Below, in pieces: positions 34,985-48,156 of a DNA stretch of 64,000 bases. The translations under genes were made by a program, and so were the position numbers. How positions within the stretch are numbered: the stretch's first letter is position 1; each line of letters starts with the position of its first letter. The stretch comes from Zeugodacus cucurbitae (Eukaryota > Arthropoda > Insecta > Diptera > Tephritidae). Under the pieces are notes generated by a model that had not been told where the DNA came from, ran no database searches, and saw nothing but the letters and a program-made list of their open reading frames with translations. Location of the stretch: NCBI RefSeq assembly GCF_028554725.1, contig NC_071668.1, positions 78,152,719-78,216,718 on the forward strand. The letters run 5' to 3'.

Positions 34985-35460
34985 TAATTCTATAAGCCAG
35001 CGAAACAAAAATCGATCTGGGCCGAGTTCAGAAAACTTCGCCAGTTGCCTCTATCATTTGCAAGTCACGCCAGTTTTACATCCCAAGTGCAGACAAGTCC
35101 ACATGAACTTGGTCTTTCCATTGTATACGTGGGCGCCGTTGCTTCCGTTGTCCACCCAAGGGTCTCGAATCGACGGATCTTTTCACTGGAGTATAGTATT
35201 TCATGCATATAACATGGTCTAACCAACGCATTCATTGGATTTCAATGCGTTTAACTATAACCATGTCGTCGTAGATCTCATACAGTTCATGGCTCCATCT
35301 TCATCGGTATTCCTCGCTTACGTGGACGGCTCCAAAGATCTCGCGGAGAACAGTTCGGAATGTTTCAAGTACCTTCTCATCTCAGGTTGTCATTATCCAT
35401 GTTTCTGTTTCGTATAATAGGACGAGAAAGATGAGAGACATATAGAACGCAATTTTTTGT
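34985..35460 (-). mobile_element. Non-LTR retrotransposon 3' fragment (RTE-like), diverged copy 3
   Basis: On the minus strand, with stops and frame changes, I read VLFVILYETETWIMTT, VLETFRTVLREIFGAV, RWSHELYEIYDDM, VKRIEIQ, MRWLDHVICM, RPRIQWKDQVHVDLSALGM, NWRDL. The order matches the other two fragments (Y-E-W, FERK-LR-IFG, RW-ELY, RWLGH, RW-DQVE-DL, NWR), but this copy is much more diverged, so it belongs to a different, older subfamily. Similarity may extend weakly toward 35640. It is non-functional. Confidence 0.8.
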
Positions 35461-38400
35461 TCGTCAAGAGAGGTATCTGCTTCTCAATAGCATACCGACC
35501 CCAAAGTTATTTATGTTGGCAAGAGTTATTCGGCGCTTCATCTCTAGGCTTGGATTGTTGGTGGCATTTGCAACTCTGTGTCGAACACATTGTGCGGATC
35601 TATTTGAGGTGTGCGAGTCAAGCTTTAGTGCAGAGTAAGATTTGTTGCTCGGTTTATTAGCGAGCTTTTATAGTATAATAAATATATTTTAGAATTGACC
35701 ATTGTGTGATTTTAATATTTCATAAATCTCTGCAATGTGAAGTATATTGTCGCCTAATAATAAATTATGGCTATTTACTTTAAGGATTTTGACTGGGGAA
35801 TGACCCTTTTTATAACTCTCCCCTCCAAATTCAATTTCTTCATCTCTGTTCCAAAGCTTTACTGCAAGTAAGCTGCTGCTGCGTTATCATTTCAGGCAAT
35901 TCAATAAAATTGAATTGAATTAAATTACCTAAAAAATGGCGAAGCCATTAAGCAATTTTATCACACCAGGCGCCCAAACAAAAACAATTACGAGAGCGTC
36001 AAGAAAAAAGTAAATAAATAAATAGCAAAAGTAAAACAAAAACAAGCAATAAAACGAACACGAAACAAGAGACGAAAGAAACGTGAAGTGAGAATATGCA
36101 TTCGTAAAAAATAATGCCACAAAGAAGATATATAAAATTTCGGCGTAAAACATTTTCGTCTTCATTGCGGCACAAAAACGTGTATTGTGGTTATAATGAA
36201 ATTTTATGTCTTTGCCATGTTGACCTACGACCCAGAGGATAACGGCCAGTCGAACAGCTGCCTCACAACGAAAACGTATTCAATTTGCCAGGCGCGCGTC
36301 CTTCATTCTACAGGAGGTTGGAACACGAAGAAGGCCGTGCAAACATTAACCCAATGAAAGAAAATGCAGCACTCATACACAAACATACAAGTGTATGGGC
36401 TAATAAGTGCGGTTATGTGTGTGTTTCGTTGGTTGGGCGTCGTTGAGAAAGGTTACATATAGCTACAGTTATTCATCCTGCCCGAGAAGGTGCAAATTAA
36501 GTGAACGCTCTTCTGTGCCTACTTTTACATTCATCAATTCGTGGCAGTCAGCGAGGTGGCCGAGTGCCGCTTATGGAGGCGGCAAGAGGCTTTGTGGAAG
36601 TAAAGTGGCTCTTAAAATACTACAGCGTAAGGTATTGATATACCTAGCAATTGCATTTAAAACAGATACGAGTATTATGGAGTGACCTTCTGAAATGATT
36701 TAAGTCCTCTGAAATAATTCAAATCCTTCCCGATCTCCTTTGGCTTATCGTAGAATACATATATTAAAGGCGTGGCCCAAACTTTTAGCTACGACTGATA
36801 TACATATGTAGCACCCTTTCCGACATCATACCAAATGTTGGCGCCAATATTGACGAAATGCTAAGACATGAAAAGTGAGGAGGGCAAAACCCTTACACTT
36901 GTTTGAACACTAAACAGCAACATCAGGTCGAACAGTGCCCGACGAAAGTAAGCATATGTACTCCTACATATTTATATGCTTATTTCGCAAAACATGTGTT
37001 CCCCAACAAGTTCTGCTTGGCAACCCTCCTCTTTCTTGAATAAATTCATTTCGGCAACTTTATCCTCTTACACAATGGGCCGCCCTTATGTCTTCGCCTT
37101 TGTTTTCGGGCACTTCATGTTTTCTGTTTCGCCGTTTAGGTATGTGTTACTTAATTTCTCACACCTAAGCGGCTATTTGGCGCCTGACATGACTTTATTA
37201 CTTAATATGTTCGGCGCATTGCCCCGTAAAGACCCCCAAATACACACGCACATTCAATTACGCGTTCGAGTGTGTGTGTGTGGCTGTGTGTGAGTCGCCT
37301 TTTACGCCTACGCATAAGTTTTTGTTCTTACTACATTTCTTTTATTTCGCCTAAATCACAATCTTCACCTTCTAGTTGGTATTAACAATCCTCTGACCGA
37401 ATCCGGCAAATCCATTCACAGCAGCGGTGGCGTATGCGTGCCGCCAATAATGTTATTGAGTTGGTATTATGTTGGCCTAATTCTAAGTGGGCGCTTCATT
37501 GTGGATTGACTTATTATTGGCACTCGTAGCGGGATAGTGCTAGTGGCGATGGCGGTGGCGGTGGTGGCATTATGTTGACTGTTTTATGGATTCGCACGCT
37601 CCATGCTGCTTGCGGAAGTGGCAAGGCGTTGACTAACGGCGGATTACATACTTATAGTGTATTGTGGTATTATATTTTGTGTGATGCGGATTTGTTTCAC
37701 GTATATTCTTGTGTGTCACGATTTTTTTTTGTTTGGTTTGCTCTTTATGATTCAATAGCCCAGATATTGAGATTACACACTTTGGGCAGTTTTGCGTGAG
37801 CATAAAAGTACATAATTTTCTTCTTGATGTAATGCGGTGAAATATATGTGCCTACATTGTGATACATTAATATTCTTTTTTGTGCGTGGGCCTGACCTCA
37901 ATAATAACTCAAATAGAATAAACCTTTGCACTGCTGTTGTGCAATTTTAATAATTTAGCTTTAAAATCTATATTTAGTTACGTATTTGCAATTATTATAA
38001 GCTACTCTGATGTAATAGTTATTATTACGTAAATTGACAGTTAAAATGACGACGAAGGGAAAATTTAAGAAAAGTGAAAGTGAATTATTCATAATATCTT
38101 ACCCGGTTTTTCACCGAAACTGCCCACAGTGCAGCCTTACCGATCCCATGAACCTTATTGAATATGTTCGCTTGAAAAGTAACTTCCACATATATTGCCA
38201 CTTTGTTGTGGTGGTTATGTGGCAACAACAACCCATAGATCACATTACATTTACAAACATTCTTTTATAAACACGAATATTTGGCGAGTTCCAAGCAGGT
38301 GGTACTTAACGTCTAAAAGTTTCTGCCCTAAATGCTCTCATGTGTATAATGAAAGGTGGAAGCGAATAAACCGTGTCGATATCATGTTAACCGGAAGTTT

Positions 38401-38895
38401 TCAGCAGCCCCCAAATTTGCAACGCTTGATAATGTTTGGGCCGGCGGATGTAATTAAGTTAGCTGCACAAAGGAAAATTCTACGAAAAATAGTTTGTAAA
38501 TAACGTTGAATGAAACTTGAGGCTTTACAGTTTATACGGAACGACAATTTTCCGTTGAATTTCTAAAGGTTGTCTACACTTTATATGCGCATATTTAAGC
38601 CAATATACATTTCATCTCTTAAGTAGTATTCAATATTCTATTATAAGATGCCGTTATCAACATAAGCTAACAAACTACCGCTATAACAGTAACGTAGGCC
38701 TTTCAAGTAGCGGTGAGTAAACATGTAAACAAATTTTATGAAATCAGTTATGAAATCATAGCAGAGTTGTCACTGCAGTGAAATCAACTGGTTATGAACT
38801 ACTTCGCAACTATTTAGTTCGAACCACAAACCACTCTATCACTTCGAACTGTGGAGGAATAGTTTCCACGATTCAGAGCGGTTGAAAACGACACC
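35461..38895. other. Non-coding stretch
   Basis: I see no supported gene. A short frame at 36196-36357 starts MKFYVFAMLTYDPEDNG and ends after 53 codons; it has no recognised domain. CA/TG-rich frames lie near 37.2 kb. The 60 bp near 38776-38840 resemble 9797-9860. Confidence 0.45.
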
Positions 38896-39558
38896 ATGGA
38901 TAAGCCAGCCGCCGGAAGACCTGTGACGACGAATAACGATCAAATCATGGAAATCATGGAGTTAGACCGGCATGTGACATCTCGTGACATCGCCCAGGAA
39001 ATGGGCCAGACCATTTTAAACCATCTGCCGAAGGCTGGATACACAAAAAAACTTGATGTTTGATAATTTGACCCAAAAAAACCTTCTTCACCGAATCAAT
39101 TTCTGCGATATGCTGCTGATCTCAAGCGAAAACGGTTGTAGTCTAAGGAATTGGAATTGGAAGGGAATCATCCACTATGAGCTGCTCCCATATGGCCAGA
39201 CAGGCGATTGACCAGAAGCATCCAGAATTGGCCTGTAGTTTTCCACCAGACAACGCCGGGCCACACACTTCGTTGATGACTCGTCAGAAGCTACGGGTGC
39301 TCGGATGTGAGGTTTTATGACATCCACCATTTAGCCCGGATATAGAGCCATGTGATTACCATCTGTTCCTGTCCATGGCGAACGCCTTTGGTTGTGTAAA
39401 GTTGAACTCAAAAGAGGCTTGTGAAAAGTGGATGTCCGAGTTCTTCGAAAATAAGGAGGGCGTTTCTACGAGTGGGGTATTATGAAGTTGCGTCTAGATG
39501 GAAAGAGATTATCGAACGAAACGCCGCATTAATGTTTGACGCATTGTCATCATTATAG
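38896..39558 (+). mobile_element. Degraded mariner transposase (DD34D, irritans-like), internally deleted
   Basis: This is a remnant of a mariner-family transposase. The N-terminal helix-turn-helix linker is recognisable (AGRPVT, ELDRHVTSRDIAQEMG, LNHLPKAGY). So are LTQKNLLHRI, GIIHYELLPYGQT, VVFHQ then NAGPHT after a 1-base frameshift, SPDIEPCDYHLFLSMA and, in another frame, RWKEIIERNAA before a TAG at 39556-39558. The region carrying the first catalytic Asp (the DEKW motif) has been deleted. The second Asp falls on the frameshift, and the third survives in PCDYHLF. At 663 bp it is about two thirds of the usual coding length. I did not identify terminal inverted repeats. Confidence 0.9.
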
Positions 39559-41924
39559 ATTACAACTGTCAAATTACGTTCAGAAAACTGACAATGGCGG
39601 TACAAAATTGTATGTTCGTTTCTAGAGCAGATACATTCCATTAAAATCTAGTTGTACACTACAATTTCTAGTTGCAAACTGTTATATTTTCCGTTGTTGC
39701 CTAACTACAGTGAAAATTTGCTTATATATGTACATCAAAATACCTCATAAGCTCTGTAAATATTTACCCAGTGAATCGAGTAGGCATAGCAAATGAGTTT
39801 AAAGAATTCGCTAACGACATTTCTGCATTATTAAAATCTCGTAGTTGCTGCATCTGAAATAAGTGCAAATATTTTTGCACTTTTGGGAGGGTCTCAATAT
39901 GCAACTTTAAGCGAAGTTTCTACACACTCATATTTCAGCACAGTGCTTTTGTATTTTGTATTAGCGAGTTAATTTTCCTTTTATGTAAACAACAAAGATG
40001 AAGAGGCAGCCCATTCATTACAAAATGAAAATGCATTTTAGATTAGTATTGATTTTCATTCATTAAGGTATTTGACCTTTATAATTCGCCGCATGTTTTC
40101 CGAAAATATTGTGGACAAATTGTGCAAGCAGACAAAATCTGTTTCACAAGCAGTTACATAATTATTTCTTGATATTCCCAGACATTTTTCTTTGTATCGA
40201 ACAATGTGCAGTTATAAGCGTTTAGTATAATAATAATGCCTCTACTGCTTAACAATTCAAATTATACCGAACGGAAATTCTGGTGAGATTGAGAGATAGC
40301 AGACAAATTAAATTCAAGAATGAGCTTGCAGTTTTTCATGCGTTCGTTGAACTTCTGAACTTCGGTTTGCATTTCACATAAATTAATTCGGAGAATGTCC
40401 GACCGACAATTGGCATTTGATATGAATATTGTGGAGACTGAGGAGGTTATAATTGGAATGCATTAAGGTGAGAGACAAAAAATAATAATAATTTGTGAAT
40501 TTAATCAATACGGTGGACAGATTGAACGGAAAAGTTGAAGATATGAAAGAAATGGGAATTAAAACTCAAAATGGCGGGAAGTGTGGCAATTAAAGTAGAA
40601 ATACGAAAGAATAATACGAGTATGAAAAGGGAACTAAAAAATGCGCGAAAATTTTGTCGAAAATCGCAAGGAAAATTTCGGCGTGGCGCTGTGAATTTAA
40701 ATTTTAGATGTGTAATAGAAAAGGCGGAAAATTATTTTTCAAGCAAACAGGCAGGTGTAAGGGAAAACGAAACCAATTTCCATGATAGCTGGCAGCAGGA
40801 AAGATAAGTGCGCGCACAGACGAAATTGACGTAAGGAAGACAGATCGAAAGGACACCTGCGCGGAAGCAAGGACCGCGGGCAAGCAGGACTTTCGCAATT
40901 TTAATTATGAATCGAATGACAGCGATGGCCGCATTCGAAAAACAATTAATTTGCGCGACACAACTGTAAAGCTTAAATGAGAAATCGAAGAGCATGAAAA
41001 ATAAAATGGCGCGGAGGTAATTTTTTCCGATAAGAGGCAGGGGAAATAAATTGCATTGTAATGAAGTGTTGAAGACGAAAAAGTGGTGAGGCGAACGTGT
41101 GCAAAATATTATTTTCTTTTAAAATATGAAAGTGTCAACGCTGCTCCCTTAGTGGTTCTTGAATTTATAAAATAAATGCTTATTTATTTACAAAGTTTAA
41201 AGTGAGTACGTAATTTTACTTCAAAGCATTTTACAAGCAATATGCTCTGATGTAAAATAATTTGAGTAAAGTTCACATTTTAACAAGTTTCGAATTCTTA
41301 AAGCCACAACAGTTTCGTTCTTATTAAAATGCCAGGCACGTGGGTGAAAATTGCACACGCTCCAGCGCTATTCCTTTTTCAGCAGACTCCAGACTCCGTT
41401 GCTGGCAAAGGTCAGTGTGCAGCAGCGATACACATGAGCAGCAGCAGCGGTGTAAATCGTTTGCTTGACAAAAGAATGTAGCCATAAGCGGACTTTTAGT
41501 TTAGACGTAGGGTACGTACATGTGTCCACAAAAATCAGCAATCAACGGATTGATTCAAATGGAAAGCCATCCACAAAGGTGACTTAATCAAGTGCGGCGG
41601 CTGCGGACTGAGTGAGCAGTTTGGCGGCTCAGCAGACCGTCAAAATCTGACGAGTTTACCTTTGTACATTGCTTTGCGTTGTGCTTTTATGTTAACAGAA
41701 ACAGACTCTTTATGCACGTATAACTCTTCTAGAAATAAACACCTACGAGTTGTCGAATACGAGAGAATCGAATTTTGAATATATAATACATGCTTACATA
41801 TGTAAATCTTACCATCAGTGATTTTTTTCTTTAGACCTTAAGGAATTATATAATTTTAGTGCGTTTTTTAAATAAGTTTGATGAAAAAATGCGAATATTT
41901 CATTAATATTCAACAATAAGTAGT
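39559..41924. other. Non-coding stretch
   Basis: I see no supported gene. A purine-rich 78-codon frame at 40571-40807 (Lys/Arg-rich) and two minus-strand frames at 40704-40995 have no recognised domain. Confidence 0.45.
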
Positions 41925-43170
41925 AATAAGTATCTTAACGAAACTTGAAACACGTATTCATTGGCACCCTGAGGAGGTTGCTTTCGAAGATGAGCAAAAT
42001 CGGACCATTGCCACGCCCCCAAAAGGCGATAACCAAAAATCTGTAAAGTGTCATAACTAAGCCATAAATAAAGCTATAAAAGTAAAATTTGGAATAAAGG
42101 ATCGCCCTAGAAAAGCATATTTGGATGTAACTTTTTTGGGGAAGTGGGCGTGGCCCGCACCCAAATCGATTATTTGTATATATCTCGCTATATAAACCAA
42201 ACTTTCTGCAGTCGGTTCTCTTACGTACCCCACCACACACCATGAAAATAGTTGAAATCGGATAATAACCACGCCCACCTCCCATACAAAGATTAGGTGG
42301 AAAATAACTAAAAGTGAGTTAACTCACTAAAAATGTCAGAAACACTAAATTTTACAGAAGAAATAGCAGAAGGGAGCTGTACTCAGATTTTTTTACAAAA
42401 TGAAAAATGGGCGCGGCATCGTCCACTTATGGGTCAACTACCATATCTCAGGAAGTACTCGACAGATTTTAATGAAAAGTCGGTATATAATATTTTCTTG
42501 ACACCCTGATAACACGGATAAAAAATGGGCGAAATCGGTTCACAAGCACGACTAGTTTCCTTATAACTCAATTTTGAATTCCATCTGATTCCTTCACTTT
42601 ATAACGTATACATAAGAAACCAATGAAGATAGCGGAATAAAACATTACACAAATAAATAGTAAATATCATATATGGCTTCACTTGAGAAAAAAATATCGA
42701 AAACGGACTATAACTTTTCAAGGCCCCAGATATTGAACATGTTGAACTCAGCGCCTATGGGTAAATTTTAAATTTGTAATTCAGAGAAAATTGTTTTCTT
42801 CTAATAGTGTGCCTCTGTTCCAAAAATTATTTAAATCGGGTCATAACATCTCTTAGCTCCCATATACCTAATTATGTGCTGGCTTTATTCCGCATATATG
42901 TATTGGTTAATATGTGAGATATCTTAGCAAAATTAAGTGAGCTTATAGTCTTGGATATAGTGCACCTTGCTGGTGAAAATGATGAAATCGGTTCAGGAAT
43001 TACCTCAGCCCTCATATAGTATATATTACGATTTTCGTTATTCTATTAAATTTTATGCCGAATTTATGGGTAAATTTGTGTGTTCTCTTAATAAAATTTC
43101 ATCAATAAATTACGAGAGTATAAAATGTTCGGTTGCACCCGAACATAGTATTTCCTTTCCTTACTTGTTT
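41925..43170 (+). mobile_element. Dispersed repeat family R, copy 3 (plus orientation, longest)
   Basis: It begins within the body at TATCTTAACGAAACTTGAAA and ends with TATAAAATGTTCGGTTGCAC and TTCCTTACTTGTTT. It shares with copy 2 the ordered words GTGGGCGTGGCCCGC, GCATCGTCCACTTATGGG, GAAATCGGTTCACAAGCACG, TCCATCTGATTCCTTCACTT and AATGAAGATAGCGGAATAA. It lacks the left palindrome but holds about 200-300 bp near its 3' side (42.7-43.1 kb) that copy 2 lacks. No protein is encoded. Confidence 0.8.
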
Positions 43171-46100
43171 GTTTATGACTCTCTCTAGTCCAATACCCAG
43201 TCGTGTGTTGTATTATTAATTTCATTATCTAACATCTCCACCAAAGTTCCTAGAAATGAGAATTTATAAATACTCGAATACTTTGAATTGGCGGTACATT
43301 GTTAAAAATTAATTATTATTGACACTTGAGCATTCAAACGATTTGAATGGAGTGTAGCTTTTTCAATTAGTATGCGTATGCTTTCAGATCAATTAGTTTC
43401 TATTATGTTGGGCATAACTAGGGTTCACTTTAGAAAACCGCAATTTGCATTTGAAGCCGTTAAAGGCGTAATTTTATATTAACCTTTCGTGTGACCTCAT
43501 TCTTCCTTAAACTACAATGAATGAATGTGGTGAGTGAAATAAAAATTAGTAAAATAAACGTGCTTAACAAGTCTTTCTTTAAACGCAAATCGAATTGTTA
43601 GAATACATATTTGATTAACAGCAAACGTCTAGTCATAAAGTTAGTGTGTTAGCCAAATTGTGAAATTGCTGCCGCTTTAAAATTTCAATCCTTCTGCTCT
43701 GTCTGCAGCGCTGCTGGCGTAAGCGTTTTGTTTGGGAACTGTCTGCTTGCTGAAATATTAAGTAGGTGGGTTGGTTGGCTTTATGCCGCTTGGGAGCGGA
43801 CAACTCGAAAATGCAGTACGCTGCATAGTTCCGCCGCCGAATTGAGGCAATTAAAGGACATAAATTAAACATAAGAAAATTTAGCGACTCAAAGTTACGG
43901 CAAGAAGCTTCAAATAGACGGCAGACACTTGAGAAGCTGCCGCTAATGTTTCAGCCAGCCACACTACACGTACAATAAGCGTGTGGAGAGACACTTGAGT
44001 AGATGGGCGTCTATCATGAGGCGGTGACGAATTAGCGCGGCATTTTGTCAACGGTTTGCTGTACGCCCGAAATTGAATTAACAGCGTGGCAAATTGATGC
44101 AATTAATAAGAAATTGAGTTAGCTGGCTGGTTTTGATAAGCGATTATAAGCGTACGCTGCTGAAAGTGAGTACACACTGCGTTTAATATTGCTTATGAGA
44201 TACAAATATTTAAACTGAATGTATAAAAAGAGAATATTTTGAAGTTCGAAATATGCAAGTAATTTAATGTATATAAACAGAAATAGCAATGTTGTTGTTG
44301 TAGTGGTCACATAAAAAATGCAATGCTTCAATGTCTCCGAAAACTGACTCTAAACTTTGAATGTCTGAGTGCCGCTTTGGCAAATAAATTCGTAGGTATT
44401 TGCTTGCAAAAGTAAATATTCTAGTATTTTGCCAGCCAAAAAGCAATTACTTTAATGGAAATGCCAATGCCAATGCATAATATGTATCGATACATCATAT
44501 CAAACACAGTATTTGCTCAACTGTTTCGTTTAAAGCCATTTGAAGTAGCCGTCAATCAAACCGGATGCACCTTGTCGTATGAGTAACATGCGGGAGGTAG
44601 TTTCTATATTGTGTTGGAGAGGGAGTAGAGTGTGGAGAATCGTTATTACTTGTGTGTATTTGCTATTTTGAATAATTAAAAGACAAAAGTTTGAAGAATT
44701 TATTGTAACTAATGGTTAAATATCGGTGAGTTTACACACTCTTCGATCAGTTCACTTATAAAGTGCAGAATTCAAAGAATCGAATTTCTAGGTATTTCTC
44801 TTATTTTCAACAATAATTTGTCAAAATTTCCCGTGCTCGACGCGTCAATGTGAGGAGCTAACTTTACATCGTCGCCTTCGCTTATGCATTTGTTCAAACT
44901 TGTGTCAATATATATATACATACATGCCCTGTAAGACATTTTATAATGTGAAGTTATAACAGCTTCGATTGTGGAGGACCAAACCCTATTACTGGTTCAT
45001 ATGCGTGCTGTTTTCTAAAAGAGGATGTGATATGTCATTTCAATTGACAGTCTTTGAGTGGCTTTCAAATAGTTTCGAAATGCTTTCGAACGAATTTCAA
45101 GTAGTCTAAAATTTATTAGAAAATATGGAAAAGTCTTAAATTTAATTAGTTTAAATATATTGTCTTCGGTACTACTTTAGATGCAAACTTTTTTTCACTA
45201 ATTTGAGGATATCAGAATCTTTCCTCAACTATGAATAGATCTCACCAGTTCTTAATTTCCTGCAGGGAATTTACTTTAACTCATAAAAATCTTGCATTCA
45301 TGTGAATAGCACGCACAAACATATACACATCTATGTACTCGTTTAAGTATGTACATATGTGCGCTTATGCAAGGCTTCCTCAATCGGTGCGGAAGCGGCA
45401 AAGTCACATCATTTCTTGATTGTTTTGTGCACACGCACGGCTGAGCAATCACTTCGAATGCACGGAACATTCATTGCTTGAGCTTTTGCTGCAACAGCAA
45501 CCAAATATGAAAGAACCTGCACACACATACACACCCACACAGAACACAGAAGCCTATACAACCATACATACCGCTGGCAACATTCTCACATAATAAGCAG
45601 GTAGCGGCGTTGGAGTGTTTGAATGAATGAGCGGAATGTATGGTTGGATGGTTGGTTGACTGGTTGGTGGCGCTGCCTAATGTCAACCAGCCTACTTTGC
45701 TTGGCTGCCTTGTTGATGGGCTCTGGCCTGTGGCGTGTGGCGTACTGGCGCGGTTGGGTGAGGGCGCACGCGCCGCGCCTAAAATGCTGCACTTGACATT
45801 ACGTGCGACCGTTGCGCGCCAGAGCACATAGCGAACCATGAAGAATGTGTGTGTGGCATGTGTGGGCAGAGGAGCATGGAGTGCCATAATAAGAGCAACA
45901 CATAAAACCACTGAGCGCCGTCAAATAAAATGGGTGAGGTGGAGCCGGCGTCGACAGCGAGCCCTGTTGCATCGGCAGCGCGGTAGCCTCTTCCTAGCCC
46001 TCACGTCGCTTAACGTCTACTTTATCAATTCGCCTACACTCATTGTTTGGATTGCTCATTTTTATTATACCCGTTTTTTTTTTTGCTTTCCATTTCCATT

Positions 46101-47463
46101 TTCAATGAGTGCGTTCTCCTTTGTTTCCGTGTTGGCACCTTTTTCATTTCGCTTTCAATGCAGTCCAACACAGCAGCAGCGCATTTCGCACACAAATGCA
46201 CATCAATGTGATTTTGTTTCGACATTTTTTATTTGCCTTATTTTATTAGTGAAGGACATGCAGGTGCGTTCGTATGAATGCGAGAGCCGACAGTGCCCGG
46301 AAAGTAATCAGGAAGGATGAAGTGTGCGAGTTTGACTAGCAGAAGTGCAACCAGAGACAGGCATTTGAGATTTGTGTCGTGTGGTATGGAAGATATGTGG
46401 ATGCAACAGACATTATGCATATATGTAATTAGTGAACGTTAGACGGTGGTGTACAGAGCGATATGTGAGAGAATTAATTTACAATTTATTTTCTAATAAG
46501 AGGACAATGGCTTCGATATTCTTATGTTGAGATCTACCGAATTATATATTTGTTCACAGATGAGTATTTTAGTTACTGATTTTTGTATGAGAACCTCCGA
46601 ATTAGGTCATTATTGCTCAAATCCTTCTACAAATCCCGACCGTCTACATAAACTTGATTACTTTTCATGCAAAATATTCGATCGCAGCCACTGTGTGCAC
46701 CTTAAACTCTGCACCGCATTTGTTTTTCACAAGTGAACTGAAGTGCATAATTTGCACTTACACCTTCTCTTCTCACTTTCACCTCATTTCTAAACAAACA
46801 ATAGCTTTTGGTTATTTATTGTCTGCACACGCACACACACACACATGCCTTTGAGACCAAACCAGCAGCTTTAATGCCATATTGTCGTTTGTCGTGCTAT
46901 TTATATTGTTTTCTAACTTTTTTGCTTGCTCGCCTATTGTGGCATAGCCCTCATAATCAGCGCCCGCATTTATGCTTGTGTGCTCATATGCGATGATGCC
47001 ATGCAAAAGTGTTGGCATTGTTTTTAACTGCGTTCATTTAGATATTCTTTTTCCGTTCCAATGTTATGTGGCAACAGCTACAACAATACAATTCTCATTT
47101 ATGAAATTGTGGTCGTTTGACAGTTATGAATACTGGCTTTGTTTATGCATACTCCTATGTGATAGAATAATATAATATATGTAAGACCAACACATGCTTT
47201 TATTTTATTTTAGTTGTTGCATAGTTGCTCTCTTTAGTTTGGGTATTACATTTCCCATTAAGTGTAGCACTTCAGTGTATTGCTCAGAGGACCAGATACT
47301 GTCCAAATGTTATATATTCACCTTCGGCTAGCCTTTAGTATTAGTATCGGTATCTTCTTACTTCAATCCTGTTTCTTGAATCTATTGTTTCCACCTTTTA
47401 ATCAGACTGCAAATATCTTTCTGTCAATGAAATGTGGAAATGTGTGAATAAGAATTTAATCTG
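43171..47463. other. Non-coding stretch
   Basis: I see no supported gene. GC-richer DNA at 45.5-46.3 kb holds overlapping open frames on both strands (45471-45911 minus, 45838-46320 plus) without recognisable domains. A GGTTGGTTGACTGGTTGG run lies at about 45640-45668 and a CA run at about 46828-46844. Confidence 0.45.
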
Positions 47464-48156
47464 TTAAGGTAACCCCTGGGTTTCGTGGATTCAAAATAAC
47501 GATTTTTTGTTTTTTTGGCTTATTAATTTCTACAACATCTCAAGAATATTGTCCTAAATTTGCAAGTTGATCCGAATAATAGTTTCGGAGATACAGCCTT
47601 TGGAAGATGTGCGCTCCAAGTCAAGTGCTATTGTTACTCAAAACATTAAACGCGTATTTCTCGGAATCGTGTTTTCAAAGTCGGTTGTCAAATTTTCTCG
47701 AAAACTACTAAACCGATCTTGATGAAATTTTGAACAGGTGTTCGATATACAATTTATTCGTGCTTGAACGAAGGATTTTTTCTTTCTTCAACTACAACTA
47801 TCTAAAAAAAAAACAAAATGTCAAACAAATTTGACTGAAATTATTATTTTTTTTGGAAAAATGTCTGCTAAAATTCCAATTTTCACTTTTTTGTCTTTTC
47901 TTTCGTTCAAGCACGATATTAGATATGGTCTTACCTAAAACACTTATTTTCGTTTTTTTTCTTTTTAGATGATCCTGTCAGGAGTTATGCCGACAACGCG
48001 GAAGCACCTTTTTTCCTAGGGGTCACTGGAAATGACGTCGCAATGGAGGAGTTTTGAAAATTTCAGAATTTATTCTTTTAATATGTATCTGTGAGACAGA
48101 AAAAAATATTGAAAATAGGCCATTTTATACGTGACAAAACCCATGAAACCCCTTTA
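47464..48156. mobile_element. TTAA-type DNA element, copy 2 (693 bp)
   Basis: The left end is TTAAGGTAACCCCTGGGTTT. The right end, read in reverse, begins TAAAGGGGTTTCATGGGTTT, so the ends form an imperfect inverted repeat. In copy 1 the right boundary is intact (CCCCTTAA). The TTAA at one edge and at the other copy's edge suggests a piggyBac-type target site. The interior is AT-rich and non-coding, with a 15-bp inverted repeat (47758-47772 and 47902-47916) that copy 1 lacks. Confidence 0.8.
47758..47916. repeat. 15-bp inverted repeat inside the TTAA element
   Basis: TCGTGCTTGAACGAA at 47758-47772 is the exact reverse complement of TTCGTTCAAGCACGA at 47902-47916. The enclosed segment is T-rich. 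The matching part of copy 1 (about 24210-24225) has only CTCGTGCAAGC and then continues, so this segment is either an insertion in copy 2 or a deletion in copy 1. Confidence 0.85.

Noticed and set aside
36196..36357. 53-codon frame beginning MKFYVFAMLTYDPEDNG
   Set aside because: Not a convincing signal peptide and no recognised family. Too short to support without conservation data.
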